In this document: positions 1-9,913 of the stretch, piece by piece
Layout: every line of letters starts with the position of its first letter
Numbering within the stretch: position 1 is the stretch's first letter
Source: Myxococcus xanthus
GTDB taxonomy: Bacteria; Myxococcota; Myxococcia; Myxococcales; Myxococcaceae
Reading direction: 5' to 3'
DNA length: 64,000 nt
Assembly (NCBI RefSeq): GCF_006402735.1
Contig: NZ_CP017174.1
Span: forward strand, 4,219,001-4,283,000
Program-made: the position numbers and the translations under genes
Notes under the pieces: model-generated
What the model was told of the DNA's origin: nothing
What the model saw: only the letters and a program-made list of their open reading frames with translations
Databases searched by the model: none

Positions 1-793
1 GGTCGGCGGCGTCCAGAATCTCGGTGGCTTCGCTGGCGCGCACGTACTGGATGTGGTCCGGCGTGTCCCAGTTCACGACGTCGCCCGTGTGCAGCACGAA
101 GCGCAGGTCGAGCGAACTCCGGTTGTCCACCAGCCACTGGTACCGGTGGCTGAGCCTCGCGGGGGGCGTCGCGAGGACCTCGTTCTGCGTGTCGGGGATG
201 ACGGCGAAGGTGAACTTCGTGTCGACCGGCGGCGCGGACTCTGGTGCGGCGTAGAACTTGATGCCCTGGTCGACCCAGCCGGCGGAGGTGAGCGCATTGC
301 GCTGGGCCTCGGTGATGGCGAAGCGGTGCTTGCGCAGCGTGGTGTTGGAGAAGCGGTACACGGGAACGAGGCACGCCGCCGCCGTCTTCGACGCGTAGAA
401 GCCGACGTTCTCGTTCGTCGTGTAGCCCCCGTTCTGCATGAGGTCGTTCCGCTCGGCCTCATCGATGGTCCAGAAGTGCTCCTGCTGGCTGGGACTGTAG
501 ATGCGGTAGACGGGGGACAACCCCGTCCCCGTGGAGGCCGCGGCGAGGAAGGCCACACCCTGGTCTTCCGTGTAGCCCCAGGTGGTGGCGGCGTTGGCGG
601 CCTCGTTCGCGTTGAGCGTGTAGAGGCTGTCTCCGTTGACCGGCTTGATGCGGTGATGGACGGCCCGGCTCAGTGAGGCGCAGTTCAGCGCGGACTCGGC
701 GCTGGTGACCTCGGGCTGCGACTCAACCGGGCCGCCGCACGCCGCCAGCAGGCCCAGCAGTGCCATAGGGACCGCGGTTCTCAGGTGTCTCAA
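1..793 (-). CDS. Lipoprotein with DUF5648-like repeats and a calcineurin-like phosphoesterase domain (partial, 3' end outside window)
   Basis: The reading frame is open from a TTG at 793 to the window edge (264 codons). GAGGAG at 800-805, six bases upstream, and a classic lipoprotein signal (LRHLRTAV, hydrophobic run, then LLAACGG with the lipobox Cys) fix the start. Residues about 45-180 carry two copies of a secreted-protein pattern (VYRIYSPSQQEHFWT and VYRFSNTTLRKHRF with GW/GY elements) like DUF5648. From about residue 190 a metallophosphoesterase begins: FTFAVIPDTQ (first metal Asp) and VLHTGDVVNWD (GD motif). The remaining metal ligands lie off the window. It is probably an outer-membrane or periplasmic phosphodiesterase-like enzyme whose repeats may bind wall or sugar; the substrate is unknown. 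The domain reading is mine; the frame and signal are seen directly. Confidence 0.8.
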   Translation of the reverse strand, partial: MRHLRTAVPMALLGLLAACGGPVESQPEVTSAESALNCASLSRAVHHRIKPVNGDSLYTLNANEAANAATTWGYTEDQGVAFLAAASTGTGLSPVYRIYSPSQQEHFWTIDEAERNDLMQNGGYTTNENVGFYASKTAAACLVPVYRFSNTTLRKHRFAITEAQRNALTSAGWVDQGIKFYAAPESAPPVDTKFTFAVIPDTQNEVLATPPARLSHRYQWLVDNRSSLDLRFVLHTGDVVNWDTPDHIQYVRASEATEILDAAD

Positions 794-906
794 AGCTGTC
801 TCCTCGCAAGGGGTGTGTCGCGGACAGGGATGGCCGCAAAACGCGTATTGCGAGGAAGTCAATAGCACCTGGGTTGCGGTCCTGGAAGACCCACCCTGGG
901 CAGTGT

Positions 907-1830
907 CTACCGGTAACCAGTGGCGTCGGCGGGCTTGCCCGCGTCCTGGACCTCGACGACGTAGCGCCAGGCATCGGGCTGGCTGCCATCCAGGTCCGTG
1001 AAGCCGTAGACGCGTGCGAGCTGGCCGCTGGACAGGGACTGTCCGTTCCACCGGGCCTTGTCCGCGTCCGATGCCAGCGCGGCCACGGCACGGCCGACAT
1101 AGGCCGGCGTCTCCGAGATGACGAAGTGGGGCTCCTTCACCGTCGCATCGCGCCAGTTCGCCTCCGTGACGCCGAAGTGCTCCAGCATGCCTTCGGAGCG
1201 CATCCAGCCCGGCGTCAGCGAGACGGCGGTGGCGCCATGGGGCTTCAGCTCCCGCGCCTGGCTCCACGCCAGCCGGAGGACGGAGGCCTTCGCGAGGTCA
1301 TAGAACGTGGAGATGCGGTAGTTCGTCGCGTTGTAGTCGGCGGTGCCGTCGGTGACCTCGACCACGAGCCCTCCCGGGCGGCGGATGAGCAGCGGCAGGG
1401 CGAAGTGGCTGGTGATGAGGTGCGTGTCCACGCCCAGCCGGAGCAGCCGCAGCCCCTTGTCGAGCGAGTGCTCCCACACGCTCTTGTTCCACTCGAAGAT
1501 GTGTTCGCCGCCCCAGATGTCGTTCACGAGCACGTCGAGCCGGCCCTGTTCCCGGTCGATGCGCTCCACCAGGGCCTTCACCTGTTCGGGCACCAGGTGG
1601 TCCGTTTGCACGGCGATGCCAATCCCACCCGCCGCCGTCACCTGTTCGGCGGTGTCCTCGATGGTCTCCGGCCGGTTCTGCTCCGAGCGCTGCGCCCGTG
1701 TCGTCCGGCCCGTGACGTAGACAGTGGCGCCCGCCGCGCCGAGCTGCACCGCGATGCCCCGGCCCGCCCCGCGCGTGCCGCCCGCGACCAGTGCCACGCG
1801 TCCCTTCAGGGAATCTTTCATGTCCCGCAT
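907..1830 (-). CDS. Short-chain dehydrogenase/reductase, DHRS1-like
   Basis: A 307-residue NAD(P)-dependent oxidoreductase of the classical SDR fold. The Rossmann glycine motif is AGGTRGAGRGIA near residue 20 and the catalytic YDLAK (YxxxK) lies near residue 190. The usual NNAG region reads VNDIWGG, as in DHRS1-type SDRs. The position of the catalytic Ser reads EVTDGT, so Thr probably substitutes for it. An AAGGAGG at 1836-1842 fixes the ATG at 1830 over the upstream in-frame ATG at 1857. It lies 113 bp upstream of the phosphoesterase lipoprotein on the same strand and is divergent from the next gene. The substrate cannot be predicted. Confidence 0.88.
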   Translation of the reverse strand: MRDMKDSLKGRVALVAGGTRGAGRGIAVQLGAAGATVYVTGRTTRAQRSEQNRPETIEDTAEQVTAAGGIGIAVQTDHLVPEQVKALVERIDREQGRLDVLVNDIWGGEHIFEWNKSVWEHSLDKGLRLLRLGVDTHLITSHFALPLLIRRPGGLVVEVTDGTADYNATNYRISTFYDLAKASVLRLAWSQARELKPHGATAVSLTPGWMRSEGMLEHFGVTEANWRDATVKEPHFVISETPAYVGRAVAALASDADKARWNGQSLSSGQLARVYGFTDLDGSQPDAWRYVVEVQDAGKPADATGYR

Positions 1831-1984
1831 GCCTGCCTCCTTCTGGAATGTGCGCACAACGGGGAGAGCCTACGGAGGATTGTTGACACCTCTTGTCATG
1901 ATTGGGCGAGTTGGCGCGGTTCGCGCAAGAACGCACCGCAACCTTTTCACGGCTCACCTGTTCGACGTCTCGCGAGGAGGTTGC

Positions 1985-3388
1985 GTGATTCGACGACTCA
2001 TTCTGGGCGCCGTCCTCTGTCTGCCGGGGGAAGCGCTCGCCAAACCGCCAGCGGGAGGCGTCGTCTGTGCCACCTATCCCTCGGCCCCCGCGTGCGCCGG
2101 ACAACAGCCAGCCTGCACGCTCTGTCACACGGCCCCTCCGCAACGAAACGCCTTCGGGACCTCGCTGGAGCCGCACCTGGTTCCGGGCGCAGCGCGGCCG
2201 CTTTCGGATGGCGATTTCTCCATGGCCCTGCCTGCCGCGCTGCGCGCCGTCGAGCCAGAGGACGCGGATGGCGATGGCGTGACGAACGTGGAGGAGTTGT
2301 CGCGGGGCACGCTGCCCGGGGACCCGGCCAGTGTGCCCACGGAGCTAGGGGGCTGCGTGGCGGGGCAGAACCCCGATTACGACATCTGCCGCTACGACTT
2401 GCGCTTCGCCTACCGGCGCGTGCTGCTCGACTTCTGCGGACGGTCGCCGACCTACGCGGAGCTCCAGGCCTTCGCCGCGCGCGGGGACGACAGCAAGCGC
2501 GAGTTCATCGACGCGGAGTTGGAGCGCTGCACGGGCAGCGAGTTCTGGCGGGGCAAGGACGGGCAGCTCTGGAAGCTGGCCCACCCGAAGATCCGGCCCG
2601 TGGGCTCCATCAAGTCGGGCGAGGACGCGGGCCCGATTCCGCTCGCGGACTACTACGACGACTACGCGCTCTACGCCTACGCCCAGCTCGACCACCACGA
2701 TGCGCGTGAGGTGATGACGGCGACCTACTACGTGAGCCGTCAGACGGAGCCCACGCGCTACACCGCGACGCCGTCATTGCCCTCCCAGTTCGTGGAAGAG
2801 AGCCGTCGCGCCGGCAACCTCACATCGGCGTGGAGTCTCACGTCCTTCGTGATGTTCACCGCGCTGCCTCGGAACGCCGCGTCCCAGAGCTACCGCGCCT
2901 ACCTGGGGCTCGACATCGCGCTTCAGGAGGGGCTCTACAGCATTCCGGGTGAGCCTCGGGACTACGACGCCAAGGGTGTGCAGGCGTCTGCCTGCGCCGC
3001 CTGCCATGCGACGCTCGACCCGCTGAGCTATCCCTTCCGTAACTACAACGGCATCGCCGCCGGGGCGTCGGCGCGCTACGTGCCCGGCCGAATCGAGCGG
3101 TACTTCAGCACCGAGGCTCCCAACATCACCCAGATACCGGAGTCTGGCTTCCTGCTGGGCCAGCCCGTGAGGGACCTGCTCGAGTGGGCCCACGTCGGCG
3201 CCAACAGCGACGCCTTCGCCATCTCCGCCGTCACCGACTACTGGAAGCTGCTCGTGGGCCACCCTCCGACGGCGGAGGAGCAGGCCGAGTTCGTCACCCT
3301 GTGGCAGCGCTTCAAGGGCACGCATCAGTACAGCGTGCAGCGGATGCTTCATGACCTGATTCGCACGGAGGCCTACGGTGCGCCCTGA
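1985..3388 (+). CDS. Secreted c-type cytochrome-like protein with two CxxCH motifs (DUF1588/DUF1592-like)
   Basis: This 467-residue exported protein starts at GTG 1985, four bases after GAGGAGG, giving the signal VIRRLILGAVLCLPGEALA. It has CTLCH near residue 40 and CAACH near residue 340; the latter is followed by ATLDPLSYPFRNYNG, which resembles the DUF1588/DUF1592 cytochrome C-terminus (CxxCHxxxDPLG). Calcium-binding-like DADGDGVTN near residue 95 suggests a small EF-hand or thrombospondin type 3 element. Such proteins are typically paired with DUF1501 proteins, as here (gene at 4067), in a secreted complex of unknown function. Its last 11 bases overlap the next gene. Covalent haem attachment is inferred from the motif only. 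Confidence 0.75.
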   Translation: MIRRLILGAVLCLPGEALAKPPAGGVVCATYPSAPACAGQQPACTLCHTAPPQRNAFGTSLEPHLVPGAARPLSDGDFSMALPAALRAVEPEDADGDGVTNVEELSRGTLPGDPASVPTELGGCVAGQNPDYDICRYDLRFAYRRVLLDFCGRSPTYAELQAFAARGDDSKREFIDAELERCTGSEFWRGKDGQLWKLAHPKIRPVGSIKSGEDAGPIPLADYYDDYALYAYAQLDHHDAREVMTATYYVSRQTEPTRYTATPSLPSQFVEESRRAGNLTSAWSLTSFVMFTALPRNAASQSYRAYLGLDIALQEGLYSIPGEPRDYDAKGVQASACAACHATLDPLSYPFRNYNGIAAGASARYVPGRIERYFSTEAPNITQIPESGFLLGQPVRDLLEWAHVGANSDAFAISAVTDYWKLLVGHPPTAEEQAEFVTLWQRFKGTHQYSVQRMLHDLIRTEAYGAP

Positions 3389-4055
3389 AACGCTGGTGGT
3401 CACCGCGGTGCTCGTGCTCGCTGGCTGCACGCAGCAGCCGATTGCCACGGTGCTGGACGTGGATGCTGGAGTCCCTCCGGTGGGGAACGAATCGGACGCG
3501 GGCACGCCCGTGGCTGTCGCCAGGTCGACCCGGAACAACCTTCGCTTCAAAGGGCCCGAACGACTGACGACGGACTTCGCGGCGGCGCTCGAGCTTCCTC
3601 CAGCGGGGCTGTGTAACGAGCTGGGACAGTACCCGTGCGCGACGTTCGTCCACACCGTGACGCTGGGCGGCGTGGACCCGTACCGGAGCGGCTTCTATGA
3701 GCCACTGCCCGTCACGGGGGTGACGACGCCCATCGCCGTGGAGCGGATGGCCCTGGCGGGCTGCACCCAGCGCGTCGCGCTCGATGTGAGCGCGCCAACG
3801 GCGGCCGTCATCTTCAAGGGCGTCGGATTGGATGCCCAGGGCCGACTGGAGGACCGGTCCGGGCCGCCGGTCCGAGCCGCCATCCACGCGCTCTACCAAC
3901 GCGGCCTCCTGCGTGAGGCCGAGGAGGCAGAGGTGAATGCCTGGATTCAACTCGCCGCTGACATCGAATCCTCGGGCAGCACGCGTCCGGGCCGCGACTG
4001 GATGACCGCGGTCTGCTTCGCCGTCCTTTCCTCCGCTGAGTCCGTCTTCTTCTGA
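3378..4055 (+). CDS. Lipoprotein of unknown function
   Basis: A 225-residue protein beginning at GTG 3378 inside the end of the CxxCH gene. The signal VRPETLVVTAVLVLAGCTQQ is a clear lipobox (LAGC). No family is recognised. The body has several Cys residues (ELGQYPCATF, LAGCTQRV, TAVCFAVLSS) that could form disulfides. It sits between the cytochrome-like gene (11-base overlap) and the DUF1501 gene (11-base gap), so it is translationally coupled and probably belongs to the same exported complex. Confidence 0.7.
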   Translation: MRPETLVVTAVLVLAGCTQQPIATVLDVDAGVPPVGNESDAGTPVAVARSTRNNLRFKGPERLTTDFAAALELPPAGLCNELGQYPCATFVHTVTLGGVDPYRSGFYEPLPVTGVTTPIAVERMALAGCTQRVALDVSAPTAAVIFKGVGLDAQGRLEDRSGPPVRAAIHALYQRGLLREAEEAEVNAWIQLAADIESSGSTRPGRDWMTAVCFAVLSSAESVFF

Positions 4056-4066
4056 GGGAGCCTTCC

Positions 4067-5617
4067 ATGTCACTTCGCAAAGATGGCCGGCTCTCGCGCC
4101 GGGAGTTGGTGAGGGCGATGTCTCTGTGCGCCGCGGGCTCGACGGTGTTGGGGCCGCTGTTGACTGGATGCCGCGAGGCGCTCGATACGCCCGATTCGCT
4201 GGGGCAGCGTGGCGGCGCCCGTCGGGCACGGCTCGACGGTAAGCCCCGCTTCCTCATCGTCGTGGGGGCGGCGGGCGGCGCCTCCATCATCGACAGCTTC
4301 CTGGCGGTCCGGGCGTCGGAGGCGGGGCCGGATGCGGCGCGGCTCAACACGTTCGCGGATGGTCAGGTGCAGAGCGTGCTGGACTCGCCTTTCAGGGCGG
4401 TTCAGGTGAGCAGTCCGCGGCTTGGAAACATCCCCGTGCCGGTGAGGACGGACCAGCTGCCTTTCGTGACGAAGCACAAGGCGTCGATGCTGGTGGCGAC
4501 GTCGGTGGGGACATCGGTCAACCACGTCATCGCGCAGAAGCGGAGCCTGACGGGGAACTCGGCGTGGCGGGGAAGGACGCTTCAGGAGTGCGTGGCCTTG
4601 CAGTACGGCGCGGGCTTTCCCATCCCCAACGTGAACATGGGCATGGGCGGGTACGCGGAGCGGGGGACGGACACCTCCCTGCCCGCGCACTGCTACGGCG
4701 AGGTGGTGACGAATGCGTCGCTGTGGCCCCTGGGGCTCGACGGGCGCAAGGGGCTCAAGGACGTGCCGCCGGAAGACGTGGTGGCCCTGGCGCGCCAGAC
4801 GCGGAACGCGCTCGATGCGAGGTCCGTCTTCGGCCAGACGTTCGAGAACGCGCCCGCGCTCCGGCGGTGGAATGAACAGCGCATCGTTGGGCAGCCCGCG
4901 CTGGAGATGAAGGACCTCATCAACCGCCTCAGCGTGCTGCCGGACGCGCCGCCGCGGATTCCCCTGTCCGAGTTCGGCCTGTCCAGCTCCCCGGACGGAG
5001 CGCGCCTTCGCGCGGCCTTTCCGGACTACTTCACGGACCCGGTGGAGGGCCAGGCGGCGCTGGCCTTCCTGCTGCTCAAGTACCGGGTGTCGGTGACGGT
5101 GACGCTGGGGCCTTCGTTCAACGTAGCGGTGGGCGGAGAGACTGGCATTGCCAACCCGCCTCTGGCGTTCGACTTCAGCCACAACGACCACCGGACCGGG
5201 CAAGCCTTCATGTGGGCGCGCGTCCTGGGCGTGGTGGACCGGCTCATCGGCCTGCTCAAGGAGGAGCCGTTCGACGAAGCGTCCGGTGAGAGTCTCTGGG
5301 ACCGCACGCTCATCTATGTCGCCACTGAGTTCGGCCGCACACGGCCCCGTGCATTGAATGCCACCGAGTTCGGCACCGGGCATGACCTCAATAATGGCTT
5401 CCTGATGCTCTCACCCATGCTCCGGGGCAACACGGTGCTGGGGGGAATCGACTCGCGCACGACGTTGACCTACGGCTTCGACCCGCGCACGGGAGCGCCC
5501 GCCCAGGGGAAGCTGGCGTCGAACGAGGCGGACATCTTCTCCGGCATCCTGACGGCCATGGGCGTCGATACATCCGGCAGTGGGCTGCCCGATGCGAGCG
5601 GATTCCTGCCCACGTGA
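4067..5617 (+). CDS. DUF1501 family protein (alkaline-phosphatase superfamily fold), Tat-type signal
   Basis: A 516-residue exported protein; GAGGGAG precedes the ATG. The N-terminus has a twin-arginine stretch (LSRRELVRAM) followed by LLTGC, so it is likely Tat-exported and possibly lipidated. DUF1501 hallmarks are PRFLIVVGAAGGAS near residue 60, FSHNDHRTGQ near 370, and VATEFGRTRPRALNATEFGTGHD near 425, matching the family pattern EFGRTP...GRDH. Family members are secreted and paired with CxxCH proteins in Planctomycetes and Myxobacteria; no activity is established. It forms an operon with the two genes upstream (gap of 11 bases). Confidence 0.85.
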   Translation: MSLRKDGRLSRRELVRAMSLCAAGSTVLGPLLTGCREALDTPDSLGQRGGARRARLDGKPRFLIVVGAAGGASIIDSFLAVRASEAGPDAARLNTFADGQVQSVLDSPFRAVQVSSPRLGNIPVPVRTDQLPFVTKHKASMLVATSVGTSVNHVIAQKRSLTGNSAWRGRTLQECVALQYGAGFPIPNVNMGMGGYAERGTDTSLPAHCYGEVVTNASLWPLGLDGRKGLKDVPPEDVVALARQTRNALDARSVFGQTFENAPALRRWNEQRIVGQPALEMKDLINRLSVLPDAPPRIPLSEFGLSSSPDGARLRAAFPDYFTDPVEGQAALAFLLLKYRVSVTVTLGPSFNVAVGGETGIANPPLAFDFSHNDHRTGQAFMWARVLGVVDRLIGLLKEEPFDEASGESLWDRTLIYVATEFGRTRPRALNATEFGTGHDLNNGFLMLSPMLRGNTVLGGIDSRTTLTYGFDPRTGAPAQGKLASNEADIFSGILTAMGVDTSGSGLPDASGFLPT

Positions 5618-5630
5618 CGGCACGCGCGGC

Positions 5631-6188
5631 TCAGCGCGCGGGGCACGTCAGCCCCGGCTCCGGCGCACCGCGGTCCTGGAGCTGCATCAGGCAACGAAGG
5701 GCGTCGGGGTCCGCGGAGTCAGCCAGGTACGTGCGGCGCCACAGCATCGCGGCCACTCTCCGGGGAAGCTGGGGATCCGGCGCCACCAGGGCCCGGCGGA
5801 CGCCGTTACCTCCGCGAGGCGCTGCCGCTGCCGCGGCTTCGAGCTTTGCCACTTCGTCAGGACAGCCGTCCGGGCAGTTGTAGAGGAACACCGCGTGCCC
5901 GTGCTCCAGGTTGTGGACATAGAGGCAAGGGGCCACGGGCTCGGAGGAGACCCCGCACGGAGCCACGTTTCCGCAGTGGAGGCCGGAGTTGGGCGGATTC
6001 TCCCCGTTGCCGCACCCTTCACTCGAACAGCTGTCGAGGTGGTGCGAAGGGCTCGGCTCCGACAGCGGAAAGCTGAATCGCTCACACGCGTCGCCATCGT
6101 CGGAAGTGGTGTCGCCGCAGCCGGTGAGCGCGAGGAGCGTGAGGAGGGGGAGGAGAGGACGGGGCATCACGGCCGCGTCATACCGCAT
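5631..6188 (-). CDS. DUF3105 lipoprotein
   Basis: A small exported lipoprotein: MPRPLLPLLTLLALTGCG gives a clear lipobox. The DUF3105 signature is seen in PPNSGLHCGN and in LYVHNLEHGHAVFLYNC (VHNLEHG), followed by a Cys-containing CPDGCPDEV. DUF3105 function is unknown. The start at 6188 overlaps the stop of the upstream gene as TGATG, arguing for translational coupling; the alternative ATG at 6167 would give the shorter signal and cannot be excluded. It is convergent with the DUF1501 gene, 13 bases away. Confidence 0.78.
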   Translation of the reverse strand: MRYDAAVMPRPLLPLLTLLALTGCGDTTSDDGDACERFSFPLSEPSPSHHLDSCSSEGCGNGENPPNSGLHCGNVAPCGVSSEPVAPCLYVHNLEHGHAVFLYNCPDGCPDEVAKLEAAAAAAPRGGNGVRRALVAPDPQLPRRVAAMLWRRTYLADSADPDALRCLMQLQDRGAPEPGLTCPAR

Positions 6189-7372
6189 CAGCCCGGGAAT
6201 GCGCCTCGCCGCTCCACGTCGATGTCGCGTAGGCCCTTGAAGCCCAGGCGGGCGGTGAAGCGGAGGAATTCCTCTCGGGACAGGCTGCCCCCGGTCGCGT
6301 TCGGAGAAAGCACGTCGAGGTCCACCTTCACGCGGCTGCGCACAGCGAAGTCCACGCGGCCCGGCAGGTAGCCCGCATTGGCGGCGATGATGATGTGCTC
6401 CGGGAGCCGCTGGGCCCAGCGCACCGCGACCTGCGGATGCACCTGGGCCTCCGAACTGAACAGCAGCAGCGCGACGGGGCTGGCGATGCGCGGCGGCGTC
6501 TTCGAGCACCGCAGCACCTCACGCTGCACCTCCAGCCGGCAGTCATGCAGCGTATCGACGCCGGGGACATTTCCCCGGGTGATGTCCGTGGCGCTTCCCG
6601 CCCGGAGGAGGACCTCCAGCGCCACCGGTGCCGCGAACCGGGAGGACCGCCGGGCCGCGTTCAGCAGGGCCACGGATTCCGTCACGGCGGTGCGTCCGGC
6701 TCGGCGGAGCGCGTCCTTGAGGAACGGGATGGGGGCATCCACGCCCTGATCCGCCACGGTGCCTAGAACGGCCAGCCATTCCAGTGGGCCCGGTACCACG
6801 TGGGGTGACACGAGCGCGTAGGCGAGCAGGCTGCAACTGACCGCGGGCTCCAGGTCCCTCGCGGAAAGCACCATTGAACCAGAAGCCCTGGCCGCCTCTG
6901 CCTGCGGGGCAATGACGAGCGTGGGGACGGCCGGGGAGACGCTAGGGGCGCCCCTTGGCGCCGGCATCAGACCTTCTGGAGGCCCGGCATGCGAGCGGCC
7001 CTGGCCGCCAGCTTCGAGCGTCCCGGGCGCGGGGGACGTCTCGGCGGAGGCTCCGGGGTGGTGGGCCTCCTCAGCCGTGGCACGCGGCGGTCCGGGCTTC
7101 GAGCCACGTTCGAGCACCACCAACGCATCGGGTGGCGGCGCGCGCAGGCGCTCCTGAAACGACGGCGAGTACGCATGCTCGCCCTTGCCTGGCACCCGCG
7201 CCGTCACGCGCGCCCCCACGGCCTGGAGCGCTCGGATTACCAGCGCCGCCGCGGCGAGCCCGTCCACACCGGGGTGGGGCGCCACCACCACGCGGCGGCC
7301 CTTCAACTCCGTCAGGAAGCGGCGAGCATCCTCCAGGGCCTCTTCCTCGGCGGGCCAGCGAGGGTCCTTCAT
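6188..7372 (-). CDS. Degenerate DHH-family phosphoesterase-like protein
   Basis: About 394 residues. VVVAPHPGVDGLAAAALVIRAL matches the first RecJ/NrnA block (DxDGxxAAA) but with the first Asp lost, and LAVLGTVADQG matches the conserved GTVAD block. The DHH triad itself is not found: the expected place reads VIAPQ after a long Pro/Ala-rich insert (about residues 85-150). A C-terminal DHHA1-like region (IIAANAGYLPGRVDFAVRSR) is present but lacks the GGGH motif. Catalysis is therefore doubtful. ATG 7372 is chosen because family similarity begins just after it; ATG 7387 is possible and neither has a clear ribosome binding site. It is coupled to the DUF3105 gene by TGATG. Confidence 0.7.
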   Translation of the reverse strand: MKDPRWPAEEEALEDARRFLTELKGRRVVVAPHPGVDGLAAAALVIRALQAVGARVTARVPGKGEHAYSPSFQERLRAPPPDALVVLERGSKPGPPRATAEEAHHPGASAETSPAPGTLEAGGQGRSHAGPPEGLMPAPRGAPSVSPAVPTLVIAPQAEAARASGSMVLSARDLEPAVSCSLLAYALVSPHVVPGPLEWLAVLGTVADQGVDAPIPFLKDALRRAGRTAVTESVALLNAARRSSRFAAPVALEVLLRAGSATDITRGNVPGVDTLHDCRLEVQREVLRCSKTPPRIASPVALLLFSSEAQVHPQVAVRWAQRLPEHIIIAANAGYLPGRVDFAVRSRVKVDLDVLSPNATGGSLSREEFLRFTARLGFKGLRDIDVERRGAFPG

Positions 7373-7632
7373 ATGTCCGAGCAACATGAGGCGAAGGTGT
7401 AACGCCGCCGGGTGACATGAGAGGTCGGGCACGGACCGCCCGCACGCTACCCGGCCGGACGGAGTCGGGACGGGGGAGCGTGGGTTGTCGCGGGTCGTCA
7501 CCGGACGCGAACCAGGCGTGTCGCGCCGCATCGGCGGAGTACGCTCTTCGCGACAGTGCGGGGGCGCTACGGGAGGGAGACCACCCAGTTTCGGAGTGTC
7601 ATCAGTCGCGGGTTCTTCTACGGTCCGCAGCC

Positions 7633-9507
<1,875 letters not shown>

Positions 9508-9622
9508 CGGTCTGGAGTAGACGCGCCGGGCGGCCACGCTTAAATTGCGGCCGTCTAGGCGGGTTCGCTCGTAGGACCGGACGGCGGATATTCGCGTCCG
9601 TGACGAAAGAAGAAGAGAGCAA

Positions 9623-9826
9623 ATGGCTACTGGTACCGTGAAGTGGTTCAACGATGCGAAGGGTTTCGGCTTCCTCACCCAGGACGGTGGTGGTGAGGAC
9701 GTGTTCTGCCACCACACCGCCATCAACATGGATGGCTTCCGCACCCTCCAGGAGGGCCAGAAGGTGGAGTTCGAAGTGACCCGCGGCCCCAAGGGCCTGC
9801 AGGCCCAGAACGTCCGCGCGGCCTGA
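9623..9826 (+). CDS. Cold-shock domain protein
   Basis: A 67-residue single CSD protein that binds single-stranded RNA/DNA as a chaperone. RNP1 (KGFGFL) and RNP2 (DVFCHH) are intact. A purine-rich AGAAGAAGAGAG leader provides the ribosome binding site. The 115-base upstream gap (9508-9622) is its leader and promoter region, and an intrinsic terminator follows at 9864. It is monocistronic; regulation at transcript level is typical of the family but not visible here. Confidence 0.95.
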   Translation: MATGTVKWFNDAKGFGFLTQDGGGEDVFCHHTAINMDGFRTLQEGQKVEFEVTRGPKGLQAQNVRAA

Positions 9827-9863
9827 GCCGAGCGTCGTTCGAACTGCTTCTGTTGCATCATGA

Positions 9864-9900
9864 GGGTCCGGCCCCACGGGGTCGGGCCCTTCGTGCTTTC
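9864..9900 (+). terminator. Intrinsic terminator of the cold-shock gene
   Basis: GGGTCCGGCCCC at 9864-9875 pairs with GGGGTCGGGCCC at 9878-9889 (12 bp with two G-U pairs), followed by the T-rich TTCGTGCTTTC. It ends the monocistronic cold-shock transcript just before the next gene's ribosome binding site at 9902. Confidence 0.75.
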
Positions 9901-9913
9901 TGGAGAGCGCTCC

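Noticed and set aside
874-2709. 611-codon plus-strand frame over the SDR and cytochrome-like genes
   Set aside because: Composition is Arg/Ala/Leu-biased and the real genes on both strands have ribosome binding sites and domain motifs.
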